From an uncultured Verrucomicrobia subdivision 3 bacterium (GTDB lineage: Bacteria > Verrucomicrobiota > Verrucomicrobiia > Limisphaerales > UBA11358), in contig CAIRJF010000013.1 in the NCBI GenBank assembly GCA_903878805.1, forward strand, positions 1 to 64,000: 64,000 nt of DNA, in the 5' to 3' direction. Below, one piece after another: positions 48,004 through 56,770 of the stretch (position 1 is the first letter of the stretch; each line of letters starts with the position of its first letter). Below the pieces are notes generated by a model. The model was not told the DNA's origin. It was given only the letters and a program-made list of their open reading frames with translations, and did no database searches. The translations under genes were made by a program, and so were the position numbers.

Positions 48004-49500
48004 GTGAACGAATCCGCCGCCCAACCTGACACGAACGAGCGCAAAATCATTTTGCTGCTGTGCCTGCTTGCCGCGGTGCATGTGTTCATTTTTTCCGCCG
48101 CGTTCCCGTTCTTCAGCAACGTGGATGAGCAGATGCATTTCGACCTCGTGGTGAATTATTCGCAGGGCAAAATTCCGCGCGCGCTTACGCCGCCGAATGC
48201 CGAGGCTTTGCCGTTCATAGTGATTTACGGATCGCCGGAAATTTTGTGGACGCCCGCATCACCCAGCATTCCGACACCGCCGTGGAAATTGCCGTTGGCC
48301 GATGTGCGCGAACAACTTCTCGCCAAATCTGACGCTTACCAAAGTCATTTTCAAAATCATGAAGCCGCGTCGCCGCCGCTTTATTACAGCGTGGCGGGCG
48401 CTTGGTGGCGGCTGGGAAAAATTCTCGGACTCGACGGCGGGAATCTTCTTTATTGGCTGCGATTCTTGAACGTGCCGTTCGTCGCTGCGCTCGTGTGGCT
48501 CGGTTGGTTCGCCGCAAAAAAAGTTTTTCCGGAGAATCATTTTATCCGCGTCGCCGTGCCTGCGTTCATCGCGTTTCTGCCGCAAACAACTTTTTACGCC
48601 ATCAACAACGACATTTTTTCGCCGCTGACTTTTGGCGCGGCGTTTGTATTGCTGCTTCATTTTTGGGAAACGGAAATTCCTTCCGCAAAACTTGCCGCCG
48701 CGACCGGTCTGGCCCTGGCCGCAACTTTTCTGACGAAAATCAGCAATCTACCGCTGCTTTTCGCTGCCGGAATTTTTATCGCGCTGAAATATTTCCGGCT
48801 GGTGCGCACGGGAAAAATGCAAGTTTCCGCTCCGGCGCTGTATTTTTTACTGCTGTGCGTGGGGCTGCCAACCATCGGTTGGATGGTGTGGTGCAAAACT
48901 AATTTCGGCGATTTCACCGGCTCGGCGGCCAAAATTCATTTTCTGAACTGGACGAGCCAACCGTTTACCGCTTGGTTCCAGCATCCGATTTTCACGCCGT
49001 CCGGCTTTTGGTTTTTTCTGAAGGGCAATCTGGCGACGTTCTGGCAGGGCGAACTCTTGTGGCATCGCGCGCCGCTGGCCAATCCGGTGATTGATTTGAT
49101 TTACGTTTTGGCGACGATGATTTTGTTGCTCTTCGTGTTGGGCATTTTATTAAGCCGACCAGTTTTATTTTCCGCTCAACAACAAACCGCCTTGTGGCTG
49201 GCGTTTGGCAGTTTTGTGGCGTTGTTGATGTTCTTCGCGTGGCTGTCGGTAAAGTATGATTTTCAGGACTGCTTTTATCCATCACACGAACATCCGTTTT
49301 TTGTTTCAGGCCGGCTGCTGCTTGGCGCATTGATTCCGTTCCTGATTTTATGCGCGACCGGTTTGGATAAATTGCTTAAGAAGTTTTCTGAACGCCGTAA
49401 GTTTTTTGTGTTCGGCGCACTGCTGGTAATCATGTTGGCCGCGGAAATTGCAACTGACTGGCAAATTTTCTCCAGCCAATATAACTGGTTTCACCTCTAA
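48004..49500 (+). CDS. Multi-TM membrane protein, DUF2142/glycosyltransferase-39-like
   Basis: FFSNVDEQMHFDLVVNYSQGKIPRAL and about 10 hydrophobic segments; GTG start assumed. Confidence 0.65.
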   Translation: MNESAAQPDTNERKIILLLCLLAAVHVFIFSAAFPFFSNVDEQMHFDLVVNYSQGKIPRALTPPNAEALPFIVIYGSPEILWTPASPSIPTPPWKLPLADVREQLLAKSDAYQSHFQNHEAASPPLYYSVAGAWWRLGKILGLDGGNLLYWLRFLNVPFVAALVWLGWFAAKKVFPENHFIRVAVPAFIAFLPQTTFYAINNDIFSPLTFGAAFVLLLHFWETEIPSAKLAAATGLALAATFLTKISNLPLLFAAGIFIALKYFRLVRTGKMQVSAPALYFLLLCVGLPTIGWMVWCKTNFGDFTGSAAKIHFLNWTSQPFTAWFQHPIFTPSGFWFFLKGNLATFWQGELLWHRAPLANPVIDLIYVLATMILLLFVLGILLSRPVLFSAQQQTALWLAFGSFVALLMFFAWLSVKYDFQDCFYPSHEHPFFVSGRLLLGALIPFLILCATGLDKLLKKFSERRKFFVFGALLVIMLAAEIATDWQIFSSQYNWFHL

Positions 49501-49512
49501 CGCGGAGCGCGG

Positions 49513-50538
49513 TCAGAACCATTTCTTCATCTTGAAATAGAGATACGTTCCCAGCGTGGAAAGAATCATACAGGTGCCGGCGATGGGATACGCGTGTTTG
49601 TAATCGAGCTCCGGCATGTCTTTGAAATTCATGCCATACCAAGTGCCGATCATCATCAGCGGCGTGGTGATAACGGTGATGAGCGTGAGCAACTTCACGA
49701 CTTCGCCGGTCTGGTTGGAGGACATGTTCAGGTAAACCTGCAGGATGCCCGTGAGCGAATCGGCGTAGCCATGCGCCATTTCACCGATGTGAAACAGTGA
49801 ATCATAAATGTCGCGGAAATAGGGCACGAGATGCGGGCGGACGAGCTTGAATTCGCCGGCGGCGAAACGTCCGAGCACTTCGCGTTGCGGGCCGATGATC
49901 TGGCGCAGGTGTAATACTTCTTTCTTCACCTGCAAAATTTTATTGAGCGTGTCTTTGCTCGGTTTTTTGAAAGCGAGCTGTTCCAGTTCCGCGATTTCCA
50001 AAGATAGTTCGTCCAGCGCCGGCTTGTAGTTATCCACGAGATTATCGAGGAGCGAATGCGCCAGCCGGTCGGGCGCGCGCGCGATGTTCATCGAGCCGTT
50101 GAGAGCCCGTTCCTCGATGTTCGTAACGCTGCGCAGCGATTCGTCGTGGTAAGTGACGAGAAAATTTTTGCCGAGAAAAAAATTAAGTTCGCTCGTGCCA
50201 AAACAGCCGTCCTTGCGGCTGTAATCCACAGCGTGAATCACCATGAACAGATATGGGGTAAACATATCTTCCTCTTTGGGTGAATATTCTTCGACCTTCG
50301 GCGACGGACTTGGCTGGACGCAGTCTTCGATGGACAGCGGATGAAAATGAAAGATTTGTTCCAGCACTTCCTTGTTTTCGAAGGCGGTGGGTTTTTCCAA
50401 ATCAACCCACAGAAAAAGATTCGTGTCCGCCAGCAGCGTCGGCATCAAAAACGGCTCCACGTCTTTCGTGTGCAGCTTGCCTTGAGTGGTGAATGCAAAT
50501 GAGCGGATCATGCGATTGATTGGCCGAACTTTTTGCAA
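49513..50538 (-). CDS. corA: CorA-type Mg2+/Co2+ transporter
   Basis: C-terminal TMs with YGMNFKDMPEL (GMN motif); upstream VTYHDESLRSV, LARxPDRLAHSLLDNLVDNY. Confidence 0.92.
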   Translation of the reverse strand: MQKVRPINRMIRSFAFTTQGKLHTKDVEPFLMPTLLADTNLFLWVDLEKPTAFENKEVLEQIFHFHPLSIEDCVQPSPSPKVEEYSPKEEDMFTPYLFMVIHAVDYSRKDGCFGTSELNFFLGKNFLVTYHDESLRSVTNIEERALNGSMNIARAPDRLAHSLLDNLVDNYKPALDELSLEIAELEQLAFKKPSKDTLNKILQVKKEVLHLRQIIGPQREVLGRFAAGEFKLVRPHLVPYFRDIYDSLFHIGEMAHGYADSLTGILQVYLNMSSNQTGEVVKLLTLITVITTPLMMIGTWYGMNFKDMPELDYKHAYPIAGTCMILSTLGTYLYFKMKKWF

Positions 50539-50645
50539 ATGCTAGGCGCAACCGGATTCAAGGCAAGTTTCGATTGCCGGGCTTGGCCGTTTTGCTTCTT
50601 GGTTTTCAGCCGCAAAATATGCTTTAATGTCCGCCGCACGTTTTT

Positions 50646-52343
50646 ATGGAAGACACGAATTCACTCATCGAACAGCGCAAGGCCAAGCTCAAATCACTTG
50701 AAGCCAAAGGCATTTTTCCGTTTGCCAATAAATTCGCGCCCGACACCGAATGCAACATCGCCCGCAGCGGCTTCGATTCCGGCACGCTGACCGAAGGCCA
50801 TCGTGTGTCCGTCGCCGGCCGCATTACCGCGCACCGCGATATGGGCAAATCCATGTTCATCGACGTGCGCGACCAGAGCGGCCGCATCCAGGTTTACGCG
50901 CAGAAAAATGTCATTGGCGATGAGCAGTTCAATATTTTCACGCATCTTGACCTCGGCGATTTCGTCGGCGTCACCGGCACGTTGTTCCGCACCAAGACCG
51001 GCGAGCCGAGTGTGAAGCTCGAAGCGTTCACCATCCTCGCTAAATCATTGCGCCCGCCGCCGGCGAAATGGTATGGCCTCGAAGACACCGAGACGCGTTA
51101 CCGCCAGCGTTACTTGGATTTGATCGCGAATCCTGACGTGAAAGACGTCATGCTCAAGCGCAGCGCGATTATCCATGAGATCCGGAATTTTTTCCACGAA
51201 CGCAAATACGTCGAAGTCGAAACGCCCGCGATGCAGGCGATTCCCGGCGGCGCGGCGGCGCAGCCATTCAAGACGTTTCACAACGCGCTCGGCTGTGAAT
51301 TTTACCTGCGCATCGCGCTGGAGCTTTACCACAAGCGGCTGCTTGTCGGCGGCATAGACAAGCTGTTTGAGATCGGAAAAAACTTCCGCAACGAAGGTCT
51401 TTCGCGCCGGCACAATCCGGAGTTCACGATGCTCGAAGCGTATTGCGCGTTCGGCGATTACAACACGATGATGGAAACGGTGGAGTCCCTTATTGTTGGT
51501 GTTGCACAAAAGGTATTGGGTAAAACAAAAATTTATTGTCCACGGAAAGAAAATTTCAAACACCAACTAAATTTCATTCACAGTGTTGCTTCCGCAAATC
51601 TTCCAACTGACAAGACCGGGGATTTTTTGACCGTTATTAAGGAATGCTTGGAACTTCAAAGTTCACAAGAAACTGAATTGATTGCGGCTAAAGCCAATGA
51701 AGCAGCTCAAAAGCTTTCAGCCAACTTCCAAGGTGGTAGTGACCAAGCCAAAATTAGCGCGGACATTTTGAAATGGATTGCTCCGTATCTTGAGAAGCAA
51801 GAAATCAACTTAGAGCGCCCGTGGCGTCGCGTGAAATACAACGACCTCATCAAAGAAAAAATCGGCGTAGACTGGTTCGACATCACACCCGCCGAACGCC
51901 GTCAGCGCGCGCATGACATGCACGCGGAGATTGGCAAGGAGTTTGAAGACTTTGAAGTCACGAACGCCGTGTTCTCCAAATTCATCGAGCCGACGCTCAT
52001 CAATCCGACCTTTGTCACACATCTGCCTAAGGAACTCGTGCCGCTCGCCAAACTTACGCCCGACGACCCGACGACCGTTGAAGTTTTTGAGTGCTGCATC
52101 AATGGCCAGGAAATTTCGCCGGGTTACACCGAGCAGAACGATCCCATTCAACAGCGCGCCACGCTGGAACATCAAGCCGGCGGCGAGCAGCAGAAGCTGG
52201 ACGAAGATTTTCTGGTCGCGCTCGAACACGGCATGCCGCCCGCCGGCGGCATCGGCATCGGCATTGACCGCCTGTGCATGATGTTGCTGGGACAAGAAAG
52301 CATTCGTGATGTAATTCTGTTCCCGCAGTTGAAGCCGAAATGA
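50646..52343 (+). CDS. lysS: Lysyl-tRNA synthetase (class II) with unusual in-frame insertion
   Basis: FRNEGLSRRHNPEFTMLEAY motif 2; GIGIDRLCMMLLGQESIRDVILFPQLKPK motif 3. Confidence 0.95.
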   Translation: MEDTNSLIEQRKAKLKSLEAKGIFPFANKFAPDTECNIARSGFDSGTLTEGHRVSVAGRITAHRDMGKSMFIDVRDQSGRIQVYAQKNVIGDEQFNIFTHLDLGDFVGVTGTLFRTKTGEPSVKLEAFTILAKSLRPPPAKWYGLEDTETRYRQRYLDLIANPDVKDVMLKRSAIIHEIRNFFHERKYVEVETPAMQAIPGGAAAQPFKTFHNALGCEFYLRIALELYHKRLLVGGIDKLFEIGKNFRNEGLSRRHNPEFTMLEAYCAFGDYNTMMETVESLIVGVAQKVLGKTKIYCPRKENFKHQLNFIHSVASANLPTDKTGDFLTVIKECLELQSSQETELIAAKANEAAQKLSANFQGGSDQAKISADILKWIAPYLEKQEINLERPWRRVKYNDLIKEKIGVDWFDITPAERRQRAHDMHAEIGKEFEDFEVTNAVFSKFIEPTLINPTFVTHLPKELVPLAKLTPDDPTTVEVFECCINGQEISPGYTEQNDPIQQRATLEHQAGGEQQKLDEDFLVALEHGMPPAGGIGIGIDRLCMMLLGQESIRDVILFPQLKPK

Positions 52344-52385
52344 GATGCGCTTGAAACCGGCGTCATTATTTGCGATAGTCTGACT

Positions 52386-52592
52386 ATGAGTGCCATTGAA
52401 GCCACCGCCGAAGTTTTTTTTACCGCGTTCAAATCCTTGAAGCCGCGCCAACGCGAGGCCGTGCTGGAACGGATGCTGGCGGATGAAGACATTTCTGCCG
52501 ACATCGCGGACACGCTTACTTTGGAATCGCGCCGCAATCAGCCGCGTCAGCCATTTCGACAGGTGATGAAAGAATTGGGCATCAAGGCGTGA
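52386..52592 (+). CDS. Putative antitoxin of RelE/ParE module
   Basis: 68 aa, stop overlaps GTG start of the toxin-like gene. Confidence 0.65.
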   Translation: MSAIEATAEVFFTAFKSLKPRQREAVLERMLADEDISADIADTLTLESRRNQPRQPFRQVMKELGIKA

Positions 52593-52846
52593 GCTGGCAA
52601 ATCGAAATCTCCCGCGACGCGCGCAAGGAACTGGCGGTTTTGCACTCGCAAATGCAGGTGCGAATTTCCAAGGCAATTCTCGCGCTCGAAAACAATCCGT
52701 TTCCGTCCGGTTGTAAAAAATTGAAGAACCGCGACGGTTTCCGCATTCGCGTTGGCGATTATCGCGTGCTGTTTTTTGCCGATACAAAAGCAAAACAGAT
52801 TGTCATCAGCGCCATCGGCCATCGTCGCGAAGTTTATCGCGATTGA
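52589..52846 (+). CDS. RelE/ParE-family toxin
   Basis: WQIEISRDARKELAVLHSQMQVRISKAILAL...KKLKNRDGFRIRVGDYRVLFFADTKAKQIVISAIGHRREVYRD. Confidence 0.88.
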   Translation: MSWQIEISRDARKELAVLHSQMQVRISKAILALENNPFPSGCKKLKNRDGFRIRVGDYRVLFFADTKAKQIVISAIGHRREVYRD

Positions 52847-52885
52847 CCGGCCGAAACTTCACTTTGGTCATTTTAGTTTTTTATC

Positions 52886-54721
52886 ATGCTTACTGTTGCC
52901 GGACTTTCTAAATCATTTGGCGGACGCGAACTGTTTGACGACGTTTCGTTGAACATCATGGCGGGCGACCGCATCGCCATCACCGGGCCGAATGGCGCGG
53001 GCAAATCCACGCTCATCAAAATCATTCTCGGCAAAGAGGAGCCGGATGGCGGCACCGTGTCGTTCATTCGCGGCACGCGCGTTGGCTATCTGCCGCAGGA
53101 AAGCGAACCCGCCGGAAACGAAACGGTGATGGAAGTCGCCGTGCCGCACGAACACGAGCACGACGGCCAGTTTATCGCGAAGGTGAAGCAGATTCTTGCG
53201 AGCCTCGGTTTCAAACAGTCGGATCATGACCGTCCGGCGCGGGAAATGTCCGGCGGCTGGATCATGCGCGCGCACTTGGCGCGGTTGCTGGCGGAAGAAC
53301 CGGACTTGCTGATGCTCGACGAGCCGACGAACCATCTGGATCTCGAAACGCTCATCTGGTTTCAGGATTATCTGAAATATTATCCCGGCGCGATTCTGAT
53401 GATTTCGCACGATCGAGAATTTCTGAACAACCTGTGCACACACATCGCGGAATTGCGAGCGGCGAAAATCATGCGTTACACCGGCAACTATGATGAATAT
53501 TTGGTGCAGCGCGCGGCGATGGAAGCGACGTTGATTGCTACAGCCAAGGCGCAGCAACGCGACATTGACCGGTTGCAATTGTTTGCCGACCGGTTCGGCG
53601 CGAAAGCCAGCAAGGCGTCGCAGGCGCAGAGCAAACGCAAGCAGATCGAGCGCATCAAGGAAGACATGGTGCAGATTCCTGACGGCCCGGAATCCACGAT
53701 GGGTTTTCGTTTTCCACAACCGCAGCGCAGCGGTCAGCGCGTCATCACGCTGGAGAAAATCAAGTTCGGTTACGGCGAAAAACTGATTTACGACGGTATC
53801 GATTTTGAAGTGGAACGCGACCAGCGCATCGTGCTCGTCGGTCCGAACGGCGCAGGCAAATCCACGTTGCTGAAACTTTTGGCGCAAGTGCTCACGCCGC
53901 AAGCCGGCGAACACAAACTCGGTCATAACGCCAAGTTCGGTTACTTCGCACAGCATCGCGCGGCGATGTTGAATCCCAAGAACACGGTTTTTCAAGAAGC
54001 GCTCGATACGCCGCAACGCATCACGGAGCAGGCGATTCGCACGGTGCTCGGCAGTTTTCTATTTCGCGGCGACGACATTTACAAACCGGTCAGCGTGTTG
54101 AGCGGCGGTGAAAAAAGCCGGCTCGCACTGGTGAAGCTGTTGCTCGATCCGCCGAATCTGTTGTTGATGGATGAGCCGACGACGCATTTGGATTTGGCGA
54201 GTGTTGATGCGCTCATTGAGGCGTTGAAGCAATATCAAGGCACGCTGGTTTTCATCAGCCACGATGTGCATTTCATCCGCGCGCTGTCCACGCACGTCGT
54301 CCGCGTCGAGGCGGGCACGCTTAAACATTTTGGCGGCGGTTACCAATATTATTTGGACAAGACGGCGCAGTCGGCACGCGCGGCGTTGACGAGCTCGAGC
54401 TTCGGCAGCGTGGTCAGCCGACCAGTCGTCGCACAGGTGGATCGCAAAGAACAGAAGCGTTTGGAAGCTGCCCAGCGACAGGCGCGCTCCAATAAAAAAT
54501 CTGAAATCCAGAAACGCCTTGCCGCGTTGGAAAAGGAAATCGCCGATCTCGAAGCGAAGGAACGCGATTACGCGGCGGAATTGGAAAAACCGGAGACGTA
54601 TCATTCCGGCGGGCGCGCGACGCAGATCAATCGCGAGTTAGCGCAGGTGACAGATCGTTTGGAAGCGGCGAATGCGGAATGGGAAAAAGCTGGTGCGGAG
54701 TTGGCGCAACTTGAAGGTTGA
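52886..54721 (+). CDS. ABC-F family ATPase
   Basis: Two NBDs: GPNGAGKSTLIKIILG and GPNGAGKSTLLKLLAQ; MSGGWIMRAHLA; LDEPTNHLDLETL; C-terminal coiled coil. Confidence 0.95.
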   Translation: MLTVAGLSKSFGGRELFDDVSLNIMAGDRIAITGPNGAGKSTLIKIILGKEEPDGGTVSFIRGTRVGYLPQESEPAGNETVMEVAVPHEHEHDGQFIAKVKQILASLGFKQSDHDRPAREMSGGWIMRAHLARLLAEEPDLLMLDEPTNHLDLETLIWFQDYLKYYPGAILMISHDREFLNNLCTHIAELRAAKIMRYTGNYDEYLVQRAAMEATLIATAKAQQRDIDRLQLFADRFGAKASKASQAQSKRKQIERIKEDMVQIPDGPESTMGFRFPQPQRSGQRVITLEKIKFGYGEKLIYDGIDFEVERDQRIVLVGPNGAGKSTLLKLLAQVLTPQAGEHKLGHNAKFGYFAQHRAAMLNPKNTVFQEALDTPQRITEQAIRTVLGSFLFRGDDIYKPVSVLSGGEKSRLALVKLLLDPPNLLLMDEPTTHLDLASVDALIEALKQYQGTLVFISHDVHFIRALSTHVVRVEAGTLKHFGGGYQYYLDKTAQSARAALTSSSFGSVVSRPVVAQVDRKEQKRLEAAQRQARSNKKSEIQKRLAALEKEIADLEAKERDYAAELEKPETYHSGGRATQINRELAQVTDRLEAANAEWEKAGAELAQLEG

Positions 54722-54790
54722 AAAGTCAGTTGCTGAAAATCCGCTGGCGGAGTTGAACGGTTTATGCGAGTTTGCGGTCACATCAAGACT

Positions 54791-55057
54791 ATGAAAACGC
54801 TCGCTATCATTGCTGGAATTATTCTTGCCGCAAACCTCACGCTGCGCGCCGATGACGCCAAACCCACGCCTGACAAGCTGACAACGTGTCCCGTGTCCGG
54901 CGAAAAACTGGGCGGCGATATGGGCGGACCGTATGTGTTCACCTATCAAGGTCAGGAAGTGAAATTGTGCTGCAAGAGCTGCAAAAAAGATTTCGATAAA
55001 GACCCGAATAAGTTCATCGTCAAGATTCGTCAGGCTGATACGGCCGGCAAAAACTGA
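54791..55057 (+). CDS. Secreted YHS-like small metal-binding protein
   Basis: LTTCPVSGEKLGGDMGGPYVFTYQGQEVKLCCKSCKKDFDKDPNKFI. Confidence 0.75.
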   Translation: MKTLAIIAGIILAANLTLRADDAKPTPDKLTTCPVSGEKLGGDMGGPYVFTYQGQEVKLCCKSCKKDFDKDPNKFIVKIRQADTAGKN

Positions 55058-55114
55058 CAGTTGAATGCCAAAAAATGTCCGGCAGAAAATTCTCGGACGT
55101 GCGATAAGTAGATT

Positions 55115-55450
55115 GTGAAGATGGCGCTGACACTCCTTTGCAGCCTGTTCCTGATGTTGGGACAGGTGGCGGCGCAGTGCACATTGGTTCCCAGCGCGAG
55201 CGTCGCGAAGCATGACTGTGGCTGCGGTGGCAAGATGAGTTGTTGCGCGGCAAAACAAGCTTCAGTTCCCCAACCGGTCGCGGCCACCGTTCCCGCTGGC
55301 TCGCAAAATGAAATCGTCTCTTCCTTTCCAGTATTATTGGTTTGGGTTTTGACGAACACAGAATCAGTTTCCATTTCTCCGAACGTCCCCGCCTCCTTGT
55401 CCGCCAGCGTTGTGCCGGTTTTCGCGCGCAACTGCGTCCGGCTCATTTGA
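55115..55450 (+). CDS. Small Cys-containing secreted protein in metal efflux cluster (ATG at 55121 also possible)
   Basis: Signal-like N-terminus, HDCGCGGKMSCCAAK. Confidence 0.55.
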   Translation: MKMALTLLCSLFLMLGQVAAQCTLVPSASVAKHDCGCGGKMSCCAAKQASVPQPVAATVPAGSQNEIVSSFPVLLVWVLTNTESVSISPNVPASLSASVVPVFARNCVRLI

Positions 55451-55592
55451 TTCTTCTTGGTTAAAGCCCGTGGTGTGCCCCGAGCAGGCGCATTGCGGAT
55501 ATTTCCTTTGTTCCACGGATTTTGTGCCCGTGAATTTTCCCTGAAATTTTCTGTCGCGCACAGACGGCAGCAACCAAAAAAATTAAATATTT

Positions 55593-55892
55593 ATGAAAAC
55601 AAAAATTATTCTTACGGTCACTTTGGCAGCGGTGTTAGGCAGCGGTTTGATGTGGTTTGCAACTAACCATGCAATGGCGGCAGACGCCGCTCCCGCCAGC
55701 CAGAAAATAGCGTATTACACTTGTCCGATGCATCCGTCGGTCAAGGCAGACAAGCCGGGCGATTGTTCGATTTGCGGCATGCATTTGGTGCCGGTCTATG
55801 TGAGCGCAAACACGAACGCTGCGGCGGCCAGCGTCGAGTCCAAAACTCCCGCGATGATGCCGGGCGGCTGTTGCTCTGGGATGAGTCATTAA
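55593..55892 (+). CDS. Stand-alone periplasmic heavy-metal-binding domain protein
   Basis: IAYYTCPMHPSVKADKPGDCSICGMHLVPVY; GGCCSGMSH C-terminus. Confidence 0.82.
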   Translation: MKTKIILTVTLAAVLGSGLMWFATNHAMAADAAPASQKIAYYTCPMHPSVKADKPGDCSICGMHLVPVYVSANTNAAAASVESKTPAMMPGGCCSGMSH

Positions 55893-55905
55893 CCGAAACA
55901 AAATC

Positions 55906-56766
55906 ATGAAACACAAAATATTTATATTTGTGTTGCTCGTGGTGGTCGTCGGTGCGGGTGTGGTGTGGATGGCCAAAAGCCATTCGCCCGCATCCACGAC
56001 GGCGGCGGCGAGCGGACGCAAAATTCTGTATTACCAGAGTTCGATGCATCCGTGGATCAAGTCCGACCAACCGGGCAAGTGTCCGATCTGCGGTATGAAT
56101 CTTGTGCAGGTTTATGAAGGTGATGCGACGGGCGACACCAACATGGTTGCGCTCAACGCCGATAGCGTCAGCGCTATCAACGTGCAGACGGAAACCATCC
56201 AGCGCCGCGCCATCACGCACACGATTCACGTCATCGGGCGCATCCAAAAAAACTCCGCGACGGCGGCGTGGTTCGTATTCGACGTTTATGAGCGCGATTT
56301 GCCTTGGCTCAAGACGGGCCAGAATCTTGAAGTCACATTGCCTGCTGTGCCGGACAAAAATTATTCGGCGCAAATCCGGCAGCACAGCTCACAGACATTT
56401 GCTGACCGCGATTTGGACGACATGAGTGATAGCACAAAAATTCGTGCGGAGATTCTTGATCCGCCGGTGGAAGTGCCGGGCTTTGAGGGAAAGGCATTCT
56501 TCAATAATCTGCACGCCGAGTCACACATCGCTGCGACGACTCCAGAAGTGTTGACGGTCCCGCGCAGCGCCGTTATTGCGCGCGACAGTAATCCGATTGT
56601 TTATGTTGAGAATAGTGCGGGCTACTACACGCCAAAAAAACTGACGCTCGGTCGCATGGGTGATAAATATGCCGAGGTGCTGGCTGGTCTCGACGACGGT
56701 AACAAAGTGGTTATCAACGGCGCGCTGCTGATTGACGCCGAGGCGCAACTCACCGCCGGACGATAA
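55906..56766 (+). CDS. Short RND periplasmic adaptor with heavy-metal-binding domain (CusB-like, central domain missing)
   Basis: ILYYQSSMHPWIKSDQPGKCPICGMNLVQVYEG; FVFDVYERDLPWLKTGQNLEVTLPA; only 286 aa. Confidence 0.82.
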   Translation: MKHKIFIFVLLVVVVGAGVVWMAKSHSPASTTAAASGRKILYYQSSMHPWIKSDQPGKCPICGMNLVQVYEGDATGDTNMVALNADSVSAINVQTETIQRRAITHTIHVIGRIQKNSATAAWFVFDVYERDLPWLKTGQNLEVTLPAVPDKNYSAQIRQHSSQTFADRDLDDMSDSTKIRAEILDPPVEVPGFEGKAFFNNLHAESHIAATTPEVLTVPRSAVIARDSNPIVYVENSAGYYTPKKLTLGRMGDKYAEVLAGLDDGNKVVINGALLIDAEAQLTAGR

Positions 56767-56770
56767 TTTT

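Noticed and set aside
51520-51806. Intein inside lysS
   Set aside because: Only ~85 aa, no N-terminal Cys/Ser splice block or terminal HN motif; a simple domain insertion fits better.
52913-54016. 367-aa minus-strand ORF
   Set aside because: Antisense of the ABC-F ATPase; no recognisable motifs.
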